Part shown: piece by piece, positions 54,342 to 64,000 of the stretch
Layout: each line of letters starts with the position of its first letter
Position numbering within the stretch: position 1 is the stretch's first letter
DNA from: Tretioscincus oriximinensis
Lineage: Eukaryota; Chordata; Lepidosauria; Squamata; Gymnophthalmidae
Reading direction: 5' to 3'
DNA length: 64,000 nt
NCBI GenBank assembly: GCA_022410635.1
Contig: JAJVDF010000771.1
Span: 419,543 to 483,542 of the forward strand
Made by a program: the position numbers and the translations under genes
Notes under the pieces: generated by a model
The model's input: only the letters and a program-made list of their open reading frames with translations
Database searches by the model: none
Told to the model about the DNA's origin: nothing

Positions 54342-57300
54342 GTAAATGTTAAAATGTTATTTCCCCCAAAAAAACTTCTCAGGGTACTTTTGGCCTTTCT
54401 GGTATATCAAGCAAGCAAGTGTTTCCATCCTACTGATGTTTCATTTATTCAAGGCAGAGCATAGAATGCATTAAGAGGCTCCAAATGCCTCATGATCTAG
54501 TCTACTGATTTAATATTCCAGAGATGTGTGGACAGCACACGACTCTGCAGTCTGATATAGCATAAGGAACTAATTTTGGTGGCATAACAAGGTGGGTCAC
54601 TGAAACGTATTCTATGAAACATTCCATATGTTCAGAGACCACCTTGAGGTTGGGGTAAGTTTCAGAGCAGATATGGGCTGAGCTGGCACATGTCATCCCA
54701 ATGGATATTTGTAGGTTCTTCATAAGGATGATGTCAAGATATAGGTCAAAGCTTCGCAAAGTAGCACTTTCACTTCTATTCCTAGTTCATCTGTGAAATT
54801 TATAACAGAAGCTTCAGTAGGGTCTTTAATCAATTTTCATTGTTGGTCAATTTCCCACTTTTTTTGGCTTGCATTTTAGGGGAGACTTGATTGGGGTTAG
54901 GGCATCATCAATAGCTTACTGATACTTTCCATTGCCTGCATTTTAGGAATTATAGGACAGCTTGTGGGATTCTGTTTACATGTTTACTGGTCACTATAAA
55001 CCTAATTAGTATTATTTAGTCTTCTCTGGATGATGACCTGTGGAATGTCCCATGTGACACTTGGTACAAAAATACAGATGATGTTTACCATGAGATTTAC
55101 CGTGTTGAGGATCATTATCTATCCCCACCCTGCATGCTAAATCAACAGGACATATGGGAAGTAGATTCAGATAGCACGGACTTTGGATTAGCTCACACCC
55201 ACCTCTGTTCTATCTGAAAGCACCTACCTCTGTGGGATCAGCTTTGTCTAAATGAAACAAAAGTAGAGCTTCTTCCTTTCGAAGCATTTACTGTGATTAT
55301 CTCTAACTGGAACTCTGCTTCTAATTATATTACCCCTTTTATATGTGGCTGTCTGATGCTATGAGAAAAAAACAAAACATTTACAGTAGGTACCAACTGG
55401 TTCTTTTATAATTTTTTCTGTTTCAAATGTTTGCATCTACAACTGTATTCTGTGTCACAATTTAATGAAACATCTTTGATTTTAGGTCTGGTGAGGAAGG
55501 ATTTTATCCTGATTTAAATTTATTTTGTGAAAAACGTATTGAAACTTTGGCTCCAAATAGCAGAGTTTTGCGAAGAGAAAAACCTGCAGCCACTGCTTTT
55601 GATTTTACAACTGAGGAATGGGAACAGATAAATAATGAAATAAAGGTATTGTACTTCTTTTTTTCTGTAGAGTGTTGAAGTATTAGTTTGCATCCTATCT
55701 AATAATTGCTAAATTTCTTTTCATGTGACTGTTACCATAGGGAAGACCTGACTAGGTTGTTTCAAGATACCATTCAGTAGTTTGTGATCTCTGCTTTTCA
55801 ATTTGTTCCTACTTCATTTATGTTTCTTACGTACTGCATGTTGAAGTGACCATTCTTCCCATCTTCATTTCAACTAGTTATGTAGTTTTCTGATCCCCTA
55901 CCCCCAGTTATAGTTCATTGGCATAGCTCACTGAAAGACCATTGGCATAGCTCAACTGCTTGGGAAACAGAAGTCACAAGGTTAAGAACATAAGAGAAGC
56001 CCTGCTGAATCAGGCAACAGTCCCACCTAGTCCAGCATTGTTTCTCACATAGTGACACACCTGAGCACTCTGAAGCACACAAAAGCAAAATCTTCATCTC
56101 CATGATTAAGAAGTTTTGATTTTCTGGAAGATGGTAATGATGTATATTTGCCAATAATGCATAAATGTTCATATACTACCCATTACACAAATTACACTCC
56201 ATATTTGCCAATAATGCATAAATGTTCATATGCTACCCACACTAATTACACTCCTCTTCCCCATACTATGCATGGATAACTGTAACTCAAGAAAATACCT
56301 CAAATACCTAATGACATGGAATGTAGAATCTGAAAGCATTTGCTGTGATAAATGAGGTTTTACAGTACTTCCAGAACCTTTGCAATTTTAAAATCTTTAC
56401 CAGGAAAATTTTGATAGAGGATTGTTTTCCTGATTTTTTTCCAGGATTGGGTTACAGAGATGAAGACAGAAGAATATAAAATATCACATGGTACAACTGA
56501 AGTATTCAAGGAAAAGGAAAACTTTCCACCAGTTCGTAACTGTTGTACTACTAATCAGGTTTGTGCTTGCTTTTTAGTATTCAGTATCTTTTTGCACTTT
56601 TGCTTTATCTGTATTTATTTTTTCAATTTTTGGGGGGTGCTATGATTGTGGTCATTATAAATGCTACCGAGATGCTATTTTGTTCTAAATTTTCCAGTGC
56701 TCATACTTATATAGTAAGGCTACTGCACAATGTGCAAAAGAATGGTTTTGAACTGAGAATAGCTCCACTTCCCAGAATTGGTTAGAAGATAAATAGAGTA
56801 GAATAAACGGAAAGATAAATATTATTCCAATATGAACAAGTGGGTGACTTAATTATTTTTAAGGCTGATGCACAATGCCCTAAACCAAAAATCTTTCAAG
56901 CCAATATAGAAGACCTTTTTTTTNAAAAAAAAGCAAAAATAAAACTCATTAAGTAACTATTTTAAATCAAGTTTAAATCTGTGATTTTAACCAGGTGCCC
57001 CAAACCTGATCTACTTTCAGAGGAAGAGCATTTCATAATTTAGGGACTATAGAACAATTTCCATTGAAAATGGCAGTAACCATCAAAGTTCATTCTTAAA
57101 TATTTGCTGTATTCTATGTATAGTGTATGGCAAACTCATAGGGAAAATATGGAATCATAGCGTTGTACTGTAATGACTTGTGCAAGGAACTTGAAGGAAG
57201 AAGGATGCTTTGCCATCCTGCCAATTTGGTTATATATGACATTGGTTATATATGGATCCTTACTATATGTGCTTACATTCTACATATGCAGTGATTGTTT

Positions 57301-60300
57301 GAATTTTGTATGGTTGATCCTGAATTGCACTTTCAATCAATAAATAATTCGGCTAAGACCCACTAGAAGGGCCATTCACAAAAGTGACAATGTTCCATTC
57401 TTGATCTCACTGAAATACAAATTTAAGTGACTGATAAGTACCACATTTTAACATGGGAAAGGCTGCAGTTCAGAGGTACAGCTAAATGTCTCTAAAGCAG
57501 GATCACTGGTTCAATTTCTAATTTCTCCCGAAAGGATGGAACAGCAAACCAATGGAAACTATTTAGACATGTCCATTGTGGTTCCCATGAAGACACTCAG
57601 GAGTTGGCCATGATGCAGTGATACTTAACAACAAACTAGAGAAAGCCCCAGTATTTTCATTTCCACGAGAGTTTAAGATTATAGAGTGTAGCAGTTAGTT
57701 GATGCACTTGAAGGCTTGCTAAAGTAAAATTATTATAGAAGTGATTATTTTAATAGAACAGTGTGTTGTGAAATATGTTTGTATTTTTGGGGATTTATCA
57801 TACTTTTTCTCTGCATTAGCCTTGTTTTTATTATTTTTTTGTATTTATAAGTATAAAGTTAACTTTAAAAAAGCAAATAAACTAGATTTTTCTTTTGCTT
57901 ATTATTTCTAGAAGAAGGTTTCAAGAGAACGTGAAAAAAAGAAAAATGTACCAAGGGATTATAGAGAATGGGATAAGTATGATGCTTTTAACCAATTTTA
58001 ATTATTTGGGGTTAAGATTTTATTTTTGCATTTTTACTTAGAATTTTAAAACCGTGATAGCAATTAAGTTTTTCATAATGGATATATAATTTCAGAATGT
58101 ATAATTTTTTATATTCTAAATTCAAAATATCAATATGTATTAGAACTAAAGTAATACTTTCTCTAATAGGACTTGCACAATTATAGCAGAACAAGCTCCT
58201 AACTGAAATAAGTTTATTCTGCTTAAGATATAATAGAATTTGTATTTTTTTTGTTTGGAAATACTCAAGGAAGATCTTGAGGTTTGAATCTGGTGATTTT
58301 TGTAGAAAGTTGAATGCTTGGCTTTTGTGAGGAACTGTTCTCTTATTTTTTGGCATTATAGAATACCTTGAGCCATAGATTTGATGTAATATAAATGCCT
58401 TTGCCCTTGGCATTTTCTGGCAATTATCTTGTTGTGATTACATTTAATTATATGTGTATTGACTGCTCCTCAATGGTTTAAGATTTGATGTAGAAAAGGA
58501 ATGTTCCAGAATCGATGGAAATGAAGAAAACCATTCTAAAACAAACATAAGAACAAACAGAAAGCTACCAAAAGCCGATATAAATACTGGAGGTAAATGA
58601 TCACTTAGTCATTATTGTTATTCTTCATTAACTTTATTATAAAACAAATAATTTTCCAAAGGTAGAAAAATTATAGCCACAACTGAGTTACATATGTTTT
58701 TCCAAACAGTTGTTGATAATTTCAACAATTTTAAATAGAATCATTTAAAAATATATTTGCTTTGATGGGATTTTTCTAACAGACTTGTAGCTAGAAAGTA
58801 TTTTGCAAACTATTTTTAAATGGTAAATTATTTTTCATGCAGAGGACATTCCTTGAAACTGTTGGACAGAAGAGTGAGGACAGACAAGAGAAAGTATTTT
58901 TCACTCAGAGGGTCATCAGCCTTTGGAATTTACTTCCAGAAGAGGTGGTGGTAGCTAACAGCTTGAATAGATTTAAGAGCGGGTTAGACAAGTTCATGGA
59001 CACCAAGGGTATAAACAGCTACTAGGATAGGTGTCATGAATGAGGCCTCTGAGATGGAGCAACAGGCAGTATTCTTGAAATACCATTTGCAGGGCGTCAA
59101 GAACAGAAGATTTTGCCTTCTTTTTCAGACTGCCCAGATGCAATTGGTGAGCCACTTTGTGAGACAGAATGCTGGACTAGATGGGCTCTGTCTCGATTCA
59201 GCAGGACTCCTCTTATGATCTTATGTTCTCAATATAATCTATTTGGCAGTAAGAAAAGTATATAAACTTCATCTGTAGTCACTATGTTTTGTCGCTGAAA
59301 ATGTCGGACGTATTCAATTTTTGATTACAAGTATACCTAGCTCACAAGCTGCCTGCTTTAAGAAACATTCCTCTTGCTCGGTTTAATGGAAAAGTATTTT
59401 CATGTGTAGAGGATAGTATACATTAAAATGACAGCTGTACAGATACAGTTTCTGTGTTCCAAAACAGTCAGAGGTGATAAGCCAGTTGACTGTTCCTATG
59501 TTCCTATAAGACTGATCCTTGCTGAATAATATATCCTGGAATTGATCCCATAGATGTGAGTGAAATCATGGTAATTCAGTGTTTCCAGTTCATAATAGAA
59601 ATTCTGCTAAAAGTGTAACAGACTTTTGCTTCATGTTTGAAATGAATATTGTGTCTTTAACTTTTTTTTTCGAGGCATGACTTCGAAAGAGAAGAGTTTG
59701 ATTGCTAATCGTGAAAGGGAAAAGGGCAATGAGGCATTTATCATAGGGGATTATAAAGAAGCAATTATCTACTATACTCGGTAAGATAAGAATGTTTCGT
59801 TGTTTTTATCAATATTGGTATTTTAATTTAGTTAGGATTTCCAACAAATGGATTACTGCATTACTTAGCAATTTCAAAATTGGATAGGTATGAAACAAAC
59901 AGTATGAGTTTTATTTATTAATAAATATATTGCACCCAGAAGAAAAAATGGATGATTCAAGTCAAAAGAATAATTATGTGGAGATTTAGATAACTATATT
60001 TAGATGACTTTTTGAAGTTACCAGCAGTAGTTGTACCTTGCAATATTTGGATCCTGAAAACTACTAAGTTGTGAGTTGTCAATATGTCAAGCAGAAATGT
60101 GAATCATTAGGTTCCCCCTTACATGTTTTCTTGAATGGTTAGTTCCTCATTGTGTTTGTATTTTACCATTTCCCCCCAAAGTATTGAATTAAATGAGATT
60201 GGGAGTGCCAATTATCATGAAATAATTGCTTCTTGATAGATTGATTAAATAATAAAGAATATTTAGTTGAGTGAAACAATGATGGGATGATGGAGCCTCA

Positions 60301-63300
60301 TATTCCTGAGAAGGGAGGGANGTACCATAATTATGTACCTGCCAGATACTGTTTCTCAGAATTACGGAATTTACTTTGAAAAAACAATTCCTGCTTTCTT
60401 TTATCTTCATTTTCACTTCTTGTATGTTTGCCAACTGGGATACTGCTTTGTATATCTGATAGAATAAGCACTGCTGTTTTGCAACCCTTAAATTTGAAAT
60501 ATGATTCAAGTCTTTGTTGATATGTAATACAGTAAATTTGGAGTAAGAATTACTGCAATTCCTCTTAAAACAGTGCAAAGGAGCTTCAAGGAAGTTGGAA
60601 AACAGAAAAAAGTCAGAGATTTACTTTTCCATGTTCTAAATGTTCTTTGGTTTCAAATATGAAAAACTTGCAAATTCCGAGCTTAATGAGTCACTTTTAT
60701 CTCTGTTTTTTTCAGGAGCATATCTGCATTCCCCAGTGTTGCTGCATATAACAACAAAGCTCAGGCAGAAATAAAACTTCAGAATTGGCATGTTGCTCTT
60801 CAGGATTGTGAGACTGTGTTGAAAATGGAGCCTGGAAATATAAAAGGTAAAAGGAAGGATAAACTATTTCATTGAATGAAATGCATTGTCAAATATATAC
60901 AGTTACAATATACTTGATAAAACTCTGTAGTTTAAATTATTTGCTATTTGCAGTGACTTTAGCAACAATTCCTACCAATAAAATAATATATAAAAATAAT
61001 TACTATACAAATTTTGCTTGTCTTTCATATTACAGTGGAAATGGATTGTTCATAGAATTATGGTTTAATTAATACTATTGATCAGTTCCTCAAATACCTG
61101 GTTTGTTAAGGATATGCAGTAAAACAGTATCATTTATGTTAATAGAAACATTTAGACCAAGACATTTTCTTGAAACATCAAATGTTCTCTTCCAATTTCA
61201 TGAAAAGAAATTCAGCATAACTGACGTGCAAATTAAAACTTTGAGAATTAAATATCTTTTTATCCCAATCGGAAATCAACTGCAGTATTTTTCTAAACTA
61301 TTGCCATGATGGCAATTAAAAAAATTAAGATACCACAAAATAGCACAATTTAAAAAAAATATCTTCTTGCCTGGAATGAAGAGATAGATTTTTAAACATC
61401 AGGCCTACTTGTTTCATATACAAGTTACCATAACTTGTAGGATTTTTTATAATAAATGCAGATTTATCTTTCCATTGCAAAATTGATGGCCCTTTATCAA
61501 TCTGCAGCCCTTATGCGCCGTGCTACCATTTATATTAATCTACATAATTTCAAGGAAGCTAAAGAAGATTTGTCAACAGTATTACAAACTGAACCAGAAA
61601 ATACTATAGCTAAAGTAAGTAATGTTATTTATCCTTATGAAAGCAATCTAAATATTGTTTGTATTAAGTATTGGTTATTGAAAAGCAAAGAGAATTACAA
61701 TGTAATGTTAAGGGTGTCACCTCATGTTTTGTTTTACTGATTTAGCCATATCCCTCCCCCAAACTTCATTTACTACTAAATTGGTGTGCTGTCCCTATTG
61801 GCTATCAAGGGCATAAAATAGTAATGAAGCTGTCAAACTGTAATAAACTCCTTATTATCCACCATAGCATATAGAGTGAGGTTGTCTTGTTAAAGGTGTG
61901 TGTTTGGAGAGAACTATAAAGTCTTGTACAACTAGCAAAAACATCTTTACACAGTTGTGCTAGTTGCCAATCACTGTTATCCTGCACCTGAACGTCTTCT
62001 TTTTCTATGTCAGAGCTGCTTTCTGCAGTTAAAAAAATCTGTCTACTGCCCACTAAGAATATATTTTGAATTTTTGTAGTTTTGCTCATTCCTACAAAAA
62101 TTCTCAAGGACCTGTCAAGCTCTTTTTTGGACTGTTGATTCAGATTGTGTGAAGAGATATATCTGCTTATTGAGAGTATTGTACCCCCAAATTTGTAAAT
62201 TTCTAGAGTGTCAAGTAGGAAAGGACACCTACTTATCGTGAGGTGTTATTCTAGAAGATGAAAGAGGGAAGGGATGCCACCCCACTCAGTGACTAGAGTT
62301 CTGGTANCGGATGTTTTCGCTTTTTTGTATTTATTTATTTTTAATTTTTTTAATTTATTTATACTTATACCCCGCCCTATACCCGAAGGTCTCAGGGCAG
62401 CCGAAACAGTAAAACATCACTACAAAATTAAAACAGTATAAAACATATTTAAAAGTAGGGATAAAGATGACATTTCTTTAGCCAAAGGCCAGGTAAAAGA
62501 AGTGCGTCTTCAAGGACCTTCTAAAAGAATACAACGATGATGACAGACGCACCTCGGGGGGGAGGTTGTGTTGGAATGTCCTTGTATATGTTCTATGTTG
62601 TGTTAATAAATGAAGCGAGTTGCTCGCTCTGGTATCTGTGGAATACTGTCTGAGATGGTGCTTTACTTACCTGTGTCAACGCTGCAAAAAGGACTGGGGA
62701 CCTCCTGTCAGGAGGGGGCTTTTGTACCCTGGTAGGTTCCATCCTGTCGTTTTCCTGCAAGGGGGTTGGACAGATTAACCCATTGGGCTTGGCATCCCTT
62801 CCCAGTTTCCATCTTCTGTGAATCTCTGGCATAGATCTTGTAGATAGGAAAGAAATTGTTGCGATGTGCTTCTGCCAACTTCCAAATGCCATAACATTTT
62901 GATAGTCACTGGTATCAAAAGGCACTGAAAGATCCAGCACAGAATAAGAGTCCTTCTGATTTTGTCCTGCACATGTCATCAATCACAGTGACCAAAGTGC
63001 CATAACTGTGTCTGATCCCAGATTGAAATATGGCTGAATAATCAACTTCCTTCATGCATGTTTTCAATTGGGTAGCCATGACACTTGCTGTTATCTTTCC
63101 CAAAAAGGTATATTAGTTATTGGGCAGAAACTGTTTAGTTAATCAGGATCAACAGAAGGACATCTTCATCACTGATTCTTTAAGAGGAAGCATTCACTAC
63201 TATCTGAACCTATCCAGTCATGAACTGCTTAGCATGTATTATTCAGGATAACTTACTTCCATAGGCTTTCCCTAAGAGGAATATTCTGTTCTGAAGAACT

Positions 63301-63627
63301 GGCCCCCACTTACACACCCAATACTATATTTTTCAATTTTCCACCCATTTGGACATTTGCAGTAACGTATAATAGCCACACTCTTCTTCCATAAGAAAGT
63401 GGTACATTGAGGAAAAAATAGTACAAGATTTTGTATACTGTTTTTAACTATTGTGTCTACACTACAGAAAAAACTGTTGGATGTTGAGAAGAATATGAAA
63501 AAGTCAGAGCCTATTTCTCAGGCAGAAATCAAGGGAAGAAAAATACCCATTGAAGATATAGAAGAAGCAGACTGTGGTGAAGAACAAGAACATGAAGCAG
63601 AATGTGAAAGAGACTTTTGTCACAAAC
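54202..63627 (+). CDS. SPAG1: SPAG1, N-terminal part (nine coding exons; continues past window)
   Basis: Sperm-associated antigen 1, a TPR-repeat cytoplasmic factor that with R2TP-type chaperones pre-assembles axonemal dynein arms; loss causes primary ciliary dyskinesia in humans (family knowledge). The nine exons total 1093 bases and keep one open frame across all junctions. The product begins MNADNLSSLFGQGTTKAY (human MTTKDYPSLWGFGTTKTF). Conserved landmarks follow in order: IPIEHLDY, LRSGEEGFYPDL, EKPAATAFDF, PRDYREWDKFDVEKEC, a first TPR (REREKGNEAFIIGDYKEAI), AYNNKAQAEIKLQNW, LMRRAT, then an acidic Lys/Glu-rich linker. The later TPR groups and C-terminal domain lie beyond base 64000. Confidence 0.96.
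55486..55645 (+). CDS. SPAG1: SPAG1 coding exon 2
   Basis: Encodes SGEEGFYPDLNLFCEKR through EKPAATAFDF and TTEEWEQINNEIK; acceptor GATTTTAG, donor GTATTG. Aligns with human SGEEGYYPEL...KPAATAASF...EEWEKI. Confidence 0.95.
55980..56090 (+). repeat. Reptile interspersed repeat fragment (CCCTGCTGAATCAGG type)
   Basis: GAACATAAGAGAAGCCCTGC then CCCACCTAGTCCAGCATTGT and TCACATAGTGA. Related pieces lie at 372-470, 13960-13995 and 16060-16180. Class unknown. Confidence 0.5.
56445..56558 (+). CDS. SPAG1: SPAG1 coding exon 3
   Basis: 38 whole codons, DWVTEMKTEEYKISHGTTEV to CCTTNQ, with FPPVR matching human LPPVR. Acceptor TTTCCAG, donor GTTTGT. A less conserved linker exon. Confidence 0.88.
57465..57640 (+). 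mobile_element. Second type of tRNA-derived SINE, diverged copy
   Basis: GGATCACTGGTTCAATTTC, GGAACAGCAAACCAATGGAAAC and the GTTGGCCATGATGCAGTGAT end parallel the element at 1976. SPAG1 intron 3. Confidence 0.45.
57912..57976 (+). CDS. SPAG1: SPAG1 coding exon 4
   Basis: Encodes KKVSREREKKKNVPRDYREW and a split Asp-Lys; acceptor ATTATTTCTAG, donor GTATGA. The basic stretch and PRDYxEWDK are conserved. Confidence 0.93.
58483..58592 (+). CDS. SPAG1: SPAG1 coding exon 5
   Basis: Completes EWDK and continues FDVEKECSRIDGNEENHS, then a Lys-rich linker to ADINTG. The acceptor (GGTTTAAG) has a poor pyrimidine tract, but the frame and FDVEKEC fix it. Donor GTAAAT. Confidence 0.9.
58838..59230 (+). 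mobile_element. CR1-like LINE 3' end
   Basis: Encodes EKVFFTQRVISLWNLLPEEV and a matching 3' UTR ending CTCTTATGATCTTATG. SPAG1 intron 5. Confidence 0.8.
59675..59780 (+). CDS. SPAG1: SPAG1 coding exon 6 (first TPR)
   Basis: Encodes GMTSKEKSLIANREREKGNE then AFIIGDYKEAIIYYTR, helix A/B of a TPR motif (G-N-x-A-F spacing). Acceptor TTTTTTTTTCGAG, donor GTAAGA. Confidence 0.95.
60716..60846 (+). CDS. SPAG1: SPAG1 coding exon 7 (second TPR)
   Basis: Encodes SISAFPSVAAYNNKAQAEIK, then LQNWHVALQDCETVLKMEPGN. A textbook TPR (AYNNxAQAxIKLxxW..A..DC). Acceptor TTTTTTCAG, donor GTAAAA. Confidence 0.95.
61508..61614 (+). CDS. SPAG1: SPAG1 coding exon 8 (third TPR)
   Basis: Encodes ALMRRATIYINLHNFKEAKE then DLSTVLQTEPENTIAK; matches human ALLRRAT...REATEDLSKVL. 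Acceptor CAATCTGCAG, donor GTAAGT. Confidence 0.95.
62325..62600 (-). mobile_element. L2-like LINE 3' fragment
   Basis: (TTTA)n-rich left side, CCCGCCCTATACCCGAAGGT, then TTTAGCCAAAGGCCAGGTAA and GATGATGACAGACGCACCTC. SPAG1 intron 8. Confidence 0.6.
63468..63627 (+). CDS. SPAG1: SPAG1 coding exon 9 (linker)
   Basis: Encodes KKLLDVEKNMKKSEP then a charged linker with IPIEDIEEADCGEEQEHEAE and CERDFCHK; donor GTAAGA. It follows directly on the third TPR and corresponds to the poorly conserved acidic linker before the next TPR group. It is the last exon visible in the window. Confidence 0.88.
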
Positions 63628-64000
63628 GTAAGATATTTTACTTATATTTATGGGATGTCTGTTCAATCAGAAGTACCATTCACTTTGGGCCTTAAGTCTG
63701 CAGTTGCTAAGCTATTTAAAGCCCTCTTATCCAACCTTTACTAGTACTCCTCCTTTATAGCTTCGTCTCTACCTTTTCTTCTGGTGGTTTGAGAGTGTGG
63801 GCATGGATATGGCTGAACATTTAAGGACATCAATGAGATTGGCAAATGTGAGTGGGAACCTGTAGGTGGCTTTTTTGGTGATGGCCCCAAGACTATACAA
63901 TAGCCTGTGGCGTCCTCCATTTTGAGGTTTGTGTTTCTTTTATAAACTTAGCAGATTCCCAGAGGGAGGGGGGAAGAGCAGGCCTGGGCAGGGGCGTGGC

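Larger units (their letters stand above)
59781..64000. other. SPAG1 introns 6-9, unannotated parts
   Basis: 59790-60700, 60850-61500, 61620-62320, 62610-63460 and 63630-64000 are AT-rich intronic DNA. 62600-63110 shows a broken minus-strand ORF with TCATCAATCACAGTGACCAA that may be another decayed LINE. No further SPAG1 exon is visible to the right edge. Confidence 0.4.

Overview
The window is amniote nuclear DNA, most likely from a squamate reptile (lizard or gecko). The evidence is spliced vertebrate genes, CR1-type and L2-like LINE pieces, L1 pieces, tRNA-derived SINEs of the kind common in squamates, and (GATA)n arrays. The species call is inference; the vertebrate and gene calls are firm. 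Scattered single n's and two long N runs (3196-3500, 36833-37307) mark a draft assembly, and both runs sit inside repeat arrays.

Four genes lie in the order RGS22(-) - FBXO43(-) - POLR2K(+) - SPAG1(+), the order I recall for human chromosome 8q22.2. (1) RGS22: the first three coding exons (39 codons), with a CpG-rich promoter near 14.7-15.6 kb; the rest lies beyond the left edge. (2) FBXO43/EMI2: the complete coding region in four exons, 29679 down to 23395, 649 aa; a GC-rich block at 36.3-36.7 kb is the best candidate for its promoter. (3) POLR2K: complete in three coding exons, 43450-45961, 58 aa. (4) SPAG1: nine coding exons, 54202-63627, 364 codons, running off the right edge; its promoter near 50.95-51.14 kb carries an X-box and an NRF1-type site. 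The genes do not form an operon: FBXO43 is a meiotic APC/C inhibitor, POLR2K a shared RNA polymerase subunit, SPAG1 an axonemal dynein assembly factor, RGS22 an RGS protein reported mainly from testis. Three of the four have germline or ciliary roles.

Most of the rest is transposon-derived. CR1-like LINE pieces all lie on +, the longest at 30.5-33.5 kb keeping a recognisable endonuclease ORF. L1 3' fragments at 16.9 and 53.5 kb lie on -. Two tRNA-derived SINE families are clear. There are at least three families of short palindromic DNA transposons (MITEs). Family P1 (TA-flanked, about 190 bp, almost wholly palindromic) has eight copies. Family P2 (about 178 bp, 3-bp target duplication) has three clear copies and a possible fourth; in one of them a single arm has been amplified into a satellite of roughly 80-bp units. 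Family P3 has two copies.

No CRISPR, phage, bacterial or operon-like system is present. The most unusual signals are structural: an extended palindrome around one MITE, conversion of a MITE arm into a satellite, a MITE 38 bp from an RGS22 splice donor, a strong twin hairpin at 11.5 kb, and a pair of CTCF-like motifs in the RGS22 promoter.
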